A stretch of DNA of 48,777 nucleotides from the NCBI GenBank assembly GCA_017629515.1, contig JAGBXB010000137.1, positions 1 through 48,777 of the forward strand, read 5' to 3'. Shown here piece after piece: positions 34,690-42,923 of the stretch. The notes beneath the pieces are model-generated. The model was not told the DNA's origin, searched no databases, and saw only the letters and a list, made by a program, of their open reading frames with translations. How positions within the stretch are numbered: position 1 is the first letter of the stretch; each line of letters starts with the position of its first letter. The translations under genes and the position numbers were made by a program. This DNA is from Lentisphaeria bacterium. GTDB lineage: Bacteria > Verrucomicrobiota > Lentisphaeria > Victivallales > UBA1829.

Positions 34690-35769
34690 TCAGCCGTTGT
34701 TTTTATCGGGAGGGGGACTGACACTTTGCCGTATGATAAGTTTTGTCGGGATCTGTATGTTCAGTCTTCTGTCTTCTTTTCCCTGAAGGATACGGCACAA
34801 TGTTTCCGCTGCTTCCCCGGAAGTTCTGACTATATTGTTTTCCAGAGAGGTGAAGTAGCCTTTTTTATCGGGATAATCGTAAAATTCCCGGTTTTCGCAG
34901 GAAAAAATATCCCCGGATATTCCACTTTCTTCAAAAGCCTTCCTGACGCCCGGAGCAAAAAATGCTGAAGAAACGATCACAAGGATTTGACCGGAAAACT
35001 CTGCCAGAAGCGGGGATTTTTTCTTGAAATAGGAACAGGCGATGCTTCCGGCAGTAAAATTGGAAGCGTTCAAACAGATATTTTCAGCAGCAAGCCCATA
35101 CCTTTCCCGGAGGAAATCCGCAAGGGTCAACCAGTGATTTGGGCAGATACTTGATCCGACAATGAGGATCTTTTTATATCTCTGTGCCTGAAATACATGG
35201 ACAAATTCATCCCATGCCGTGTTTTTGTCTGTTCCGAAACAATGACACTGTAAAGTGTGGTCTGTGTACTCTTCATCAATGAGAACAAGTCTGTTTCCGA
35301 AATGCGGTAAAAGTTCTTTCGCAAAATCTGAATTTGCAGAACTGCTGCCCGTTCTCCGGATAAAAAGCAGCACGCCATCCCTCGTTTTATCCGCCTGACT
35401 CAATACCTCATCTTGCGTAAGCTGCCATTGACAAACTGTTTTGTTTTTTGCACACACATCAAGGACTTTCTGAAGGATCGCCCGGATCACCGAATCCTGC
35501 TGAAAATTCTCTTTTGAAAAAAGGAAAGGAAAAAAAAGTTTTTTACCCCCGGATAAATATTTTCTGTTGAGATAGATCCCTTTGGATGGAATTTTTTTTA
35601 CCCAGCCTTCATTGGCAAGAAGAGTATATAACTTACTTGCCGTAGCGTGAGAAATATGAAAAAGTGCAGCACATTCCCGTACGGAAGGAACTTTGGGGAT
35701 CGTATCAAACTGACCGGAAACAGCCATGTTTTTCCATTTTCTGACAGCATTATCCAATTTTCCGCCCAT
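34690..35769 (-). CDS. GntR-type HTH transcriptional regulator with LacI-like ligand-binding domain
   Basis: A 359-residue regulator. Residues about 1-75 are a GntR winged helix (KVPSVRECAALFHISHATASKLYTLLANEGW, the 'psvReLa-l-vSr-Tv-kal--L--eG' pattern), and the rest is a periplasmic-binding-protein fold like LacI/PurR. This pairing is common for sugar-responsive regulators. It sits first in locus A, 47 bases before the pseudopilin gene, and divergently from the DUF5107 gene, so it is the obvious controller of both. Its promoter overlaps an inverted repeat that could be its own operator. Confidence 0.85.
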   Translation of the reverse strand: MGGKLDNAVRKWKNMAVSGQFDTIPKVPSVRECAALFHISHATASKLYTLLANEGWVKKIPSKGIYLNRKYLSGGKKLFFPFLFSKENFQQDSVIRAILQKVLDVCAKNKTVCQWQLTQDEVLSQADKTRDGVLLFIRRTGSSSANSDFAKELLPHFGNRLVLIDEEYTDHTLQCHCFGTDKNTAWDEFVHVFQAQRYKKILIVGSSICPNHWLTLADFLRERYGLAAENICLNASNFTAGSIACSYFKKKSPLLAEFSGQILVIVSSAFFAPGVRKAFEESGISGDIFSCENREFYDYPDKKGYFTSLENNIVRTSGEAAETLCRILQGKEDRRLNIQIPTKLIIRQSVSPPPDKNNG

Positions 35770-35781
35770 AAAACCTGCTTT

Positions 35782-35861
35782 CCCTGCTGTAAGTATGTGA
35801 TATCAGCACTATTTTTTCTTAGAGAAGAATATATCCTTTCATATAACTTTTACAAGCAGGG
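35782..35861. promoter_or_regulatory. paired inverted half-sites around the regulator promoter
   Basis: CCCTGCTGTAAG (35782-35793) and CTTTTACAAGCAGGG (35847-35861) are inverted copies, CCTGCT(T)GTAA-like. One overlaps the -35 box and the other lies between the -10 box and the start codon. A third partial CCTGCTT sits at 35774-35780. Looping or autoregulation is possible. Confidence 0.45.
35828..35855 (-). promoter_or_regulatory. promoter of the GntR/LacI-like regulator and locus A
   Basis: On the minus strand TTGTAA (35850-35855) and TATATT (35828-35833) are 16 bases apart, about 59 bases upstream of the ATG at 35769. Confidence 0.6.
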
Positions 35862-36072
35862 GCAAAGTATTTTTTTCAGTTTATTGCATAAAAGAGGAAT
35901 ATCGTTATAATAAAATATAACAGAATATACTTTTTATTGCGATATATCAATGAGAAAAAAATATTTCATACAAATATTTGGTTTCGGACTTGCTTTTCCC
36001 CTTTTTTCCCGTAAACAAATTGAAAGAACCGTTTCAGAAAAAGCCGTCAGAAGGCTTCCGGAAAAAACGGAT

Positions 36073-36100
36073 TTGATTTTTATCCGGAATATGATATTTT
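36073..36100 (+). promoter_or_regulatory. possible promoter of the DUF5107 gene
   Basis: TTGATT (36073-36078) and TATTTT (36095-36100) are 16 bases apart, 38 bases before the chosen ATG. The -10 match is moderate. It supports a start at 36139 rather than the longer frame from 35950. Confidence 0.4.
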
Positions 36101-36138
36101 ATTATGCTGTAAAGCAAATCCGACATGGGAGCAGGAAA

Positions 36139-38085
36139 ATGACTGAATTGAAACAGGACGTATTGAAGATCAGGGGACATAAAGTGGGGAAAGCCTCTTG
36201 GTATCCGGGGATCCGGGAGCTGATCAAAAGCGAAATATCGGCAAAACTGGATGAAGATGATGCTCTTTTCATCGGATACGGTATGATGAGTGATTTACTG
36301 CCATATACCTTTCAGGATGATTATGATAATGAGGAAGAAGAACTTTCTTTTCAAGCGGTAATTCTGGAAAATGAATATCTGAAAGCTGTTTTTCTACCCG
36401 AACTGGGCGGCAGATTATGGTCGCTTTTTGATAAAGAAAACAATAAGGATCTCATCCTTGCCAATACAAAATTCCTTCCCTGCAATCTGGGGATCCGTAA
36501 TGCCTGGTTTGCCGGAGGGGTGGAATTCAACTGCGGCCGCAGAGGACATGATGAACAAACCGTTTCTCCCCGTTACGCTGCCATTGTTGACCATCCGGAT
36601 TTTCCTGTTTTGCGGATCTATGAATATCAGCGTGACCGGGGAACTCCCTTTCAGTATGACTGCTTTCTGCCGGAAGGTTCCAGATTTCTTTATATCCGTG
36701 GCAGAATATACAATCCCAATAAATATACTGTTCCCATGTACTGGTGGAGCAATATTGCCGTTGCGGAAGTGGAAGGCAGCCGTGTGGTCGTACCGGCAAA
36801 GGAGGTTTTTGCCAACTGGTACAGCAACGGTTCCCATGCTCTTGCCAAACTTCCGCTTCCTTCCGGAGAAGGCTTTGACGGCACATATCCGGTAAATTTC
36901 CAGTATGTGAAAGATCATTTCTACAATATACCTGAAGATCGCAGACGTTATGAATGTTTGTTCATGCCGGATGGATACGGCTTCTGTCATGTTTCCACAA
37001 AAAGGATGCGGGGCAGAAAACTTTTTGTCTGGGGTCAATCCCCGGGCGGCAGGCACTGGAATAAAAAACTGCTTGGACCCGGCTTGGATAATTATATCGA
37101 ATTGCAGGGCGGTTTGGGCCGCAGCCAGCAGGAGTGTCTGCCTATGCCGCCGGAAACAGCCTGGGAGTGGCTGGAAGGGTATGGCAATATGAATGTGGCT
37201 CCGGAAAAGGTATTTTGTTCCTGGGATGAAGCTGTAAAAAATACCACGGAAGAGGTGGACAGACTTATTCCGGAACAGCAGTTGGAGGATTTATTGCATA
37301 CGACCCGTCAGAGTATTGCTCTCCGGAAAGGAAAGATCATTACGGAAGGTTCCGGTTGGGGAACACTGGAAGAAAAACGCATGGGAAGAAAACTGGCGGA
37401 TCAATTGGATTTCACAAGCAGAGAAGCGGAACAGCTTGATTGGTATAATCTTCTGGACAAGAACAGATTTGAGGAAAAAACACCTTTTTCTTATTTGATC
37501 ACAGATGAGTGGTTTGCGCTTATCAAAAATGCAGAAGAGTCCTGGCAGAAACATTATCATATGGCTTTGTACTATTTCCGGAAACAGGATTGGGAGCGAA
37601 GTGAAAATGAAGTGAACAAAGCCCTTTGCACAGAAAAAAACAGGCATTTATTGCATCTTCTTGCCAATATCCGCAGAAAACAGGAACAGCCGGAAGAAGC
37701 AGCCAACTGTATTTTCAATGCAGGAAAATTGGATCTGCAGGATGCTTCTTTCATAAAAGAAGTCCTGAAAATGCTTTTGGAATCGGCTTCTTACGAAAAA
37801 ATGACAGAACTGCTTTCTCTGTTGTCTGCGGATCTTCTGCAACTGCCGCTGATCCGTTTTATGCAGGCGTGTGCGTTGGCACATACCGGTAAACTTCAGG
37901 AAGCGGAAGATATTCTTCTGGAAGACGAATCATGGGAGATCCCGGATATCCGGGAAGGGGAAAACTCCACTTCCAGTCTGTACTTGTATATACAGGAGAA
38001 AAAAGCAGAGCGGGAGAACCGGACTTTTGACCGTCAAAAATGTTCTGTCCCCTTTTTCCTTGACCTGCGTATGTCAGAATCTTAA
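36139..38085 (+). CDS. DUF5107 domain protein with C-terminal TPR-like region
   Basis: A 648-residue protein without a signal peptide. Residues about 60-390 fit DUF5107, a galactose-mutarotase-like sandwich, with LKAVFLPELGGRLWSLFDKE, GVEFNCGRRGHDEQT, YWWSNIAVAEVEGSRVVVPA and KLFVWGQSPGGRHW. The remainder is helical, with TPR-like pairs (HMALYYFRKQDWERSENEVN, LLHLLANIRRKQEQPEEAAN). Many DUF5107 proteins carry TPRs. The exact activity is unknown; a sugar-binding or epimerase role is likely. I chose the ATG at 36139 with GGAGCAGGAAA. The frame open from 35950 would add 63 residues over the likely promoter. It is divergent from the locus A regulator. Confidence 0.8.
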   Translation: MTELKQDVLKIRGHKVGKASWYPGIRELIKSEISAKLDEDDALFIGYGMMSDLLPYTFQDDYDNEEEELSFQAVILENEYLKAVFLPELGGRLWSLFDKENNKDLILANTKFLPCNLGIRNAWFAGGVEFNCGRRGHDEQTVSPRYAAIVDHPDFPVLRIYEYQRDRGTPFQYDCFLPEGSRFLYIRGRIYNPNKYTVPMYWWSNIAVAEVEGSRVVVPAKEVFANWYSNGSHALAKLPLPSGEGFDGTYPVNFQYVKDHFYNIPEDRRRYECLFMPDGYGFCHVSTKRMRGRKLFVWGQSPGGRHWNKKLLGPGLDNYIELQGGLGRSQQECLPMPPETAWEWLEGYGNMNVAPEKVFCSWDEAVKNTTEEVDRLIPEQQLEDLLHTTRQSIALRKGKIITEGSGWGTLEEKRMGRKLADQLDFTSREAEQLDWYNLLDKNRFEEKTPFSYLITDEWFALIKNAEESWQKHYHMALYYFRKQDWERSENEVNKALCTEKNRHLLHLLANIRRKQEQPEEAANCIFNAGKLDLQDASFIKEVLKMLLESASYEKMTELLSLLSADLLQLPLIRFMQACALAHTGKLQEAEDILLEDESWEIPDIREGENSTSSLYLYIQEKKAERENRTFDRQKCSVPFFLDLRMSES

Positions 38086-38245
38086 CGGGAACATAAAAAA
38101 TATTGATACAGCAGGTCATTGAGTCAAAATAATTTCACGGAAATATCGTTTTCGGTAATAATTCGGTTATGGTGGAGGGTGTAAAAATTATATTTGCCCC
38201 CTCCGTGGTTTTGCACTCTGCCAGTCTGTTGAGGAAGGGCAGCAC

Positions 38246-38294
38246 TACGCCCCTTTCCGGCAAAGAAAAGGCGACACCATTTACCGATGCCGCC
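38246..38294 (+). repeat. left copy of a direct repeat flanking locus B
   Basis: A segment starting TACGCCCCTTTCCGGC and ending in a GGCGACACC/CGATGCCGCC hairpin is about 90% identical, in the same orientation, to 45832-45883, with 24 identical bases at its start. The hairpin here is slightly degraded (TGCCGCC for TGTCGCC) and lacks the T-run. It lies in a 300-base gene-free gap after the DUF5107 gene, which otherwise shows only a GGAGGG/CCCTCC stem near 38170-38200. Confidence 0.75.
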
Positions 38295-38383
38295 CCACAG
38301 AAAGGTCAAAGGAATTGTCAGACCTGAATTTCAATCAAATTGAACAAAATCATTCTTAATGCCAGAAGCTTTTGAAAATTGGG

Positions 38384-38413
38384 AAAAACTGCCGGAATAA
38401 CCTTACCCGGCAG
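38384..38413 (-). terminator. intrinsic terminator of locus B
   Basis: CTGCCGG (38389-38395) pairs with CCGGCAG (38407-38413). Read on the minus strand it is followed by TTTTT (38384-38388), 42 bases after the stop at 38455. Confidence 0.85.
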
Positions 38414-38454
38414 CGGGATCCATGCCATTAATCATCTATGCTCAATGCTGAACT

Positions 38455-39471
38455 TTATTGCCTGTTGAGCAGATAATCACGAACAGCTCCAGCAGCTTCA
38501 GGCCATTTTTTTATCTCTCGATCCCCTAAAAGAATGATTCCTTCGATCCAGCCTTTTGCCAGAAATTCACGGGCCTTCTCCAATTCATAAATCAGCATTT
38601 CCGGCAGATTACCGGTATCGGAACATCCGTAATCATGAATGAAAATCCCTAAAACAATTGGTTTGCCGGGAAAATTTTTACGGCATTCTTCCAGATGCTT
38701 ATCAATTTCCAGTATTGATTTTTTAAACCAGAGCCAGAAATTGACCACATCGATATATGGTTGGATCAACTGGAAATCCTTTTTCTGCAGTTCATGTTCA
38801 TAGATTACACCATATACTTTCAGATTGCTGTTGTATTTTTTCACCCCACGATATATTTTTTCATACCGCTCAGGCAGAAGAATATGAGTACTGCCCGTGC
38901 CGTAATCATCACACATTGCACCAACAATATTCGGAAATTTCAGAGAAAGTTTGCTCAGACACTCTGCATTTTCCTCTTCGCTTCCGCACAGTGCCCCTTC
39001 GGTACGGCAATTTTCATTGACCTGACAAAGCATTTTTTTATATTTTCCGTGGAGGGACAGCATTTTTTCATTGGTCGGACCATAGACATAAACAACATTT
39101 TCTGTCTGGAAATAATCTGCGCCCCGGATTAAAGTATCATCTGCCATGGAACCACCCCATTTTAAGGTCGGACCACCCCAAACCCAAACTTTGTCGGACG
39201 GGATCGGCGGCAGACCGTCTGTTGCCGGTTTCGGAAGACGCATCAAACGATCATGAAGAATCGCATTGACGGCATCGTCCTCTTCCCGGATTTCATCCGC
39301 CCAGGTAAGATTGTAAGGACCCTGTGCAGGATCCTGTTCCACATAATCCGCTTCCCGGGGTGCACATGCCGCACCGTATCCCATTGTACATTTTTTTGCA
39401 AGTTCATGACGTTTTTGATCCAGTTTTTCCAAAGCGATCTCAAGATCCAGATCTTTTTTTTCAGTAAACAT
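38455..39471 (-). CDS. uncharacterised TIM-barrel-like protein, cytoplasmic
   Basis: A 338-residue protein without a signal peptide. I do not recognise a named family. Alternating strands and helices with acidic or aromatic ends (KVWVWGGPTLKWGG, IVGAMCDDYGTGSTHILLPE, LKVYGVIYEHEL, IDVVNFWLWFK, PIVLGIFIHDYGCSD, WIEGIILLGDREI) read like a small (beta/alpha)8 barrel of glycosidase type. CDDYG and YEHE are candidate active-site strands. It is the last gene of locus B, 18 bases after the DUF4838 gene, with a GAGAGGAAA ribosome binding site. Co-transcription suggests it acts on products released by that protein. Confidence 0.6.
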   Translation of the reverse strand: MFTEKKDLDLEIALEKLDQKRHELAKKCTMGYGAACAPREADYVEQDPAQGPYNLTWADEIREEDDAVNAILHDRLMRLPKPATDGLPPIPSDKVWVWGGPTLKWGGSMADDTLIRGADYFQTENVVYVYGPTNEKMLSLHGKYKKMLCQVNENCRTEGALCGSEEENAECLSKLSLKFPNIVGAMCDDYGTGSTHILLPERYEKIYRGVKKYNSNLKVYGVIYEHELQKKDFQLIQPYIDVVNFWLWFKKSILEIDKHLEECRKNFPGKPIVLGIFIHDYGCSDTGNLPEMLIYELEKAREFLAKGWIEGIILLGDREIKKWPEAAGAVRDYLLNRQ

Positions 39472-39489
39472 TTTTTCCTCTCTTTCTGA

Positions 39490-41808
39490 TTATTTTTCCA
39501 ATATTACAGGAGCAAAGGTTTCCGGCACTCCGAGAATGGCATCTTTCATTCCTACCCCCCGGTCAGGATGTCTGTCTGCAACAAACTGGCGGAAACATGC
39601 TATTTTCATATTTTTGCTGAAAAGATTCAGCGGAACGATGATCAGAGCATCCCAGGAATTTTCCTGATAAGCAGCCTGATGTTTCCATTTCAAATTTTTA
39701 ATATTAAAATCCCCTTCGGCAGTAACCCAGGTCCAGTTTTTGGGATCGACCAGCATACGCACGTAACCGGGAAACAGATTATCATCCGATTGAACAAGTA
39801 AACTGAACGCCTCTGCTTGACAATGGTGTTTCTTAATATTAAACATTTTACCTATGCCCGGACGTTCCCCGTGAAGAGCGGCATAAAGGTATTTCCCATC
39901 ATGAAGGAATTTGATGGTCGTCGGATATTTTTCCTTTTGCCCGCCGGGGGTATATAATCCCTTGATTTCAACAGCCTGCTTCCATACTCCGGTCAGGAAT
40001 CCCGGCTGAAACTCTATTTTTTCATATACTTTCGGGATTTTGAGCAACGGGGCAGATTTTGAAGCCAACCCATCCTTATTCACGAAATACTTTCTCATGC
40101 GTTCCAGAAGCCGGCGCGCTTTGGGATTTTCTAACACACTCAAAACTTTTTCATAATGTTTCATACAATCCGCATGAACACCCGATTTCTGATAATCCAG
40201 CCACAGTTTGCGGGAGTCATCCCTCCATACCGAGGGGCGTGTTCCCGCAGCCCATGCTTTCTCCAATTCATTATAGAATGCTTCTGCTTCCGGAACCGCT
40301 TTCTTTCCGAAAACGCGTTCAAAATATTCTCTGCGGACATCCTCCACTTTCCGGTACGGATTCCACGCGGCCTGCATAGTGCACCAGAAATAAAGGCCGC
40401 TGAGATCCCAGATCCGCTTTCCGCGGGTCTGATAGAACGGATAGACTCCGGGCTGAGCGTCTTTCGCTGAATCCGTGATGAAATAGTTACCCATTTTATT
40501 CACTCCCCGATTATGGAGATATACCAGGTCGTTGAAAACCATGCGGTCGATCGGACGGGGATATTCCTGATTCAATCCATAATATTCGTTCCAGACGAGC
40601 TGTTTCGACTGAGCCAGCCAGTCATTCAAATTTTTCAACACCGCAGTATTGGTCTTTCCGGTGATCGGTTCACGGGCATTCCGGTAGATCGGGAAGAAGT
40701 GAATGATCACATTATCCTCGATTTTGATTTTCGGTCCATATTCCGTGAAAAGATAAGCATAGCAGAGCAGCTGTTTCCCCGGATATTTCTTCTTTACGAA
40801 GCGGGCAATTTCATTATACCAGAGATAAAATTGAGTACATCGCCAGACTTTCCACTCCGGTGACCGGTTTTTCAGTTTGCGGCCATCTAGCAGAGTGCCG
40901 TCGGGAAGACGGATGGGTTTCATACATTCGGGACAGGTGCAAAGATTGTAGTTATCTTCCTGCATGACCCGGAAAATGGAATATTCCGGATGTTCTGAAA
41001 TCAGGCGGTCAAGGCATTTTTTGAATTCTTCTGTCATGTTTTTATTAGTGTAACACAGCTGGGTTCCTTCATTCCGGGGGAATGATGATGGTGCACGGCG
41101 AACACCGTCAATCATGGCGTAGTATTCCGGATGCGATTTGAAATATATGGATTCTTTTATGAAACCGTTGGTCAGATTGTGCCCTCCGCCATATTCCCGA
41201 ATCGTTCCGTATTTCGGCTCCTCGGTATAATGTCTTTCAACAAAATAGTTGGCTCCGTTGCGGATCAGCCATTGACTGTTTCTGACCTGATCTGCAGGGA
41301 TTCCACTGTTAGCGTAGCATCTTCTCTGAACGAACACCGGGATATCATATCCGCTCCGGTCTTTGAAAGCGAGATTTTTATTCCTGCTGTAAAAAGTACC
41401 ATCCGCTTCCGGTCTTGCCCAGATGATGTCGGTGTTACGGTAAAGAACACGGTAAACGCCATTGAGCAATCCCCGGGGACAGGATGCTGTAATGCGGAAT
41501 TCTTTTCCTGAATTCTTCACGGCATAGCCGTCATTACCTGCCAGACGGTGATCTTTCGATGTCAGAGACAGAACGATCTTATTCCGATTAGCAGGAACTT
41601 TTGTTGTTACCGGAAGTTTTGCGCCGGTAATCTCACTGACCCACAGCTGCAGTTCATCGGCAGCTTTCTTTGTCACGCCATCCGCATTGACAGGAATCTC
41701 AATGAAACATTGCCCGATACCATCGCTTACAACAGAAAAAACAGAAGCATTTTCTCCGGCGAATGCAAAAATACAAAATTGCATCACCAAAAAAATTATT
41801 TTTTTCAT
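39490..41808 (-). CDS. DUF4838-family exported protein with CBM9-like C-terminus
   Basis: A 772-residue protein with signal peptide KKIIFLVMQFCIFAFAG. The N-terminal alpha/beta domain includes ADELQLWVSEITGAKLPV and GLLNGVYRVLYR. The DUF4838 core has HPEYYAMIDGVRR, the cysteine motif LCTCPEC, YAYLFTEYGPKIKIEDNV and LVWNEYYGLNQEYPRPIDRM. The end has a CBM9-like sandwich (GVWKQAVEIKGLYTPGG, YLYAALHGERPG, DPKNWTWVTAEGDFN). The true start is the ATG at 41808: the in-frame ATG at 41820 overlaps the GGAGGAT ribosome binding site. It lacks the second cysteine cluster of the locus A paralogues. It lies 22 bases after the pseudopilin gene. Confidence 0.82.
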   Translation of the reverse strand: MKKIIFLVMQFCIFAFAGENASVFSVVSDGIGQCFIEIPVNADGVTKKAADELQLWVSEITGAKLPVTTKVPANRNKIVLSLTSKDHRLAGNDGYAVKNSGKEFRITASCPRGLLNGVYRVLYRNTDIIWARPEADGTFYSRNKNLAFKDRSGYDIPVFVQRRCYANSGIPADQVRNSQWLIRNGANYFVERHYTEEPKYGTIREYGGGHNLTNGFIKESIYFKSHPEYYAMIDGVRRAPSSFPRNEGTQLCYTNKNMTEEFKKCLDRLISEHPEYSIFRVMQEDNYNLCTCPECMKPIRLPDGTLLDGRKLKNRSPEWKVWRCTQFYLWYNEIARFVKKKYPGKQLLCYAYLFTEYGPKIKIEDNVIIHFFPIYRNAREPITGKTNTAVLKNLNDWLAQSKQLVWNEYYGLNQEYPRPIDRMVFNDLVYLHNRGVNKMGNYFITDSAKDAQPGVYPFYQTRGKRIWDLSGLYFWCTMQAAWNPYRKVEDVRREYFERVFGKKAVPEAEAFYNELEKAWAAGTRPSVWRDDSRKLWLDYQKSGVHADCMKHYEKVLSVLENPKARRLLERMRKYFVNKDGLASKSAPLLKIPKVYEKIEFQPGFLTGVWKQAVEIKGLYTPGGQKEKYPTTIKFLHDGKYLYAALHGERPGIGKMFNIKKHHCQAEAFSLLVQSDDNLFPGYVRMLVDPKNWTWVTAEGDFNIKNLKWKHQAAYQENSWDALIIVPLNLFSKNMKIACFRQFVADRHPDRGVGMKDAILGVPETFAPVILEK

Positions 41809-41830
41809 AATATCCTCCATTTTACATTAA

Positions 41831-42565
41831 TTATATTCCCGTACAGGGGAAACGGTAGGTCGTGTGTGACGAACCGTAATATTGTTTATAGACAAGCCGC
41901 AGATCTGCTTTTGCTTCAACCGGACTGACAGAACTGACATGCCCATCGACCCAGCCGATAATGGATCTCCCGCTGTGCCAGAAATAGAAGTATATTTCTG
42001 CATATCCGGGGGCGCAGTTCTGCACATGCAGACGAGTGGGAGAAGCAACAGAAGAAGGTTTGTAAAATCCGAGTTCCTTATTCCGGATCCAGTCTTTTTT
42101 TCTATACGTTGCCTCTGCATCCTGATCCAGATATTTGCAGATGGAATAGGTCGTAAAGGAACTGCTCAAATTGAAATTTTCCAAAGAATCCACAAAATCA
42201 CACCGGAGAGATTTTAAGGTCGTATTGGTATTCCAGTTTCCATATTTGCATTTTAAAATGCCAGCGTTGATGTATAACCCCACAAAATTACCGTTTCCTG
42301 TTCCGGTGGGATTCCAGTTGTTCCGTGCAGCATTGAACGGACTTCCAACAGCCCAGCCGTTGTAATTATCCGCATAAAGCGTGTGTGCTATCAGCAACTG
42401 TTTCTGCCGATTGGTGCAAGAGATGGCACGGGCCTTGTTCCGGGCACTGTTCAACGCCGGCAGCAACATCCCCGCCAGAATCGCGATGATGGCTATCACT
42501 ACCAACAGTTCTATGAGAGTGAACGATTTAAATGCAATCTGTTTTTTATTCCATCTTCTTTTCAT
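41831..42565 (-). CDS. pseudopilin-like prepilin-type protein
   Basis: A 244-residue protein with a 14-residue basic leader and the prepilin motif [18 protein letters not shown] from Phe15, with Glu at position 5 of the mature chain. Ser replaces the usual Gly before the cleavage site. The C-terminal part contains [13 protein letters not shown], the 'DGHV' motif of DUF1559-type pseudopilins common in Lentisphaerae and Planctomycetes. AAGGAAG lies 11 bases before the ATG. As in locus A, it lies immediately before a DUF4838 exported protein. Likely located in the inner membrane and periplasm. Confidence 0.85.
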   Translation of the reverse strand: MKRRWNKKQIAFKSFTLIELLVVIAIIAILAGMLLPALNSARNKARAISCTNRQKQLLIAHTLYADNYNGWAVGSPFNAARNNWNPTGTGNGNFVGLYINAGILKCKYGNWNTNTTLKSLRCDFVDSLENFNLSSSFTTYSICKYLDQDAEATYRKKDWIRNKELGFYKPSSVASPTRLHVQNCAPGYAEIYFYFWHSGRSIIGWVDGHVSSVSPVEAKADLRLVYKQYYGSSHTTYRFPCTGI

Positions 42566-42622
42566 TTCTCAAAACTTCCTTGTTTTGACCAACTTCAAAT
42601 GATTTGGTTCTTCTTGTTAAAA

Positions 42623-42664
42623 AGTCGATTATTTCAGCGTCAAACCATTTTTGATGCATCGACT
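42623..42664 (-). terminator. nested stem-loop in the 358-base gap of locus B
   Basis: An outer 7-bp stem AGTCGAT (42623-42629) / ATCGACT (42658-42664) encloses an inner 8-bp stem GCGTCAAA / TTTGATGC (one G-U) with a 5-base loop and a 7-base one-sided bulge. Five Us follow on the minus strand and nine Ts on the plus strand. It may end or attenuate transcription coming from the upstream DUF4838-like gene. I see no gene in the rest of 42566-42923. Confidence 0.5.
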
Positions 42665-42923
42665 GCGATTTTTTTTTCCCTGGAAAAGTCACGAAATTTT
42701 ATGTTTCAGGTCAGTAAACCTCCTTACGAATTCCAATGATTTTTATTTTATAAAAAGCTATTGTTAAAATACCGAATTCACTCACCAACTCTTGAAAAGC
42801 CTGCGCCAGTACAAATTCAATAACTCAATACATTGTTCATATTACTCCTGTTTTGGTCTTGTGGAAAATGAACTTTCAACAGAAATCTTTCAAGTAATTG
42901 CATTTTTTGTTTTGAAACCACCT

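Noticed and set aside
38124..38309. A 61-codon minus-strand frame in the gap after the DUF5107 gene
   Set aside because: It crosses the direct repeat, has unusual composition and lacks a ribosome binding site.
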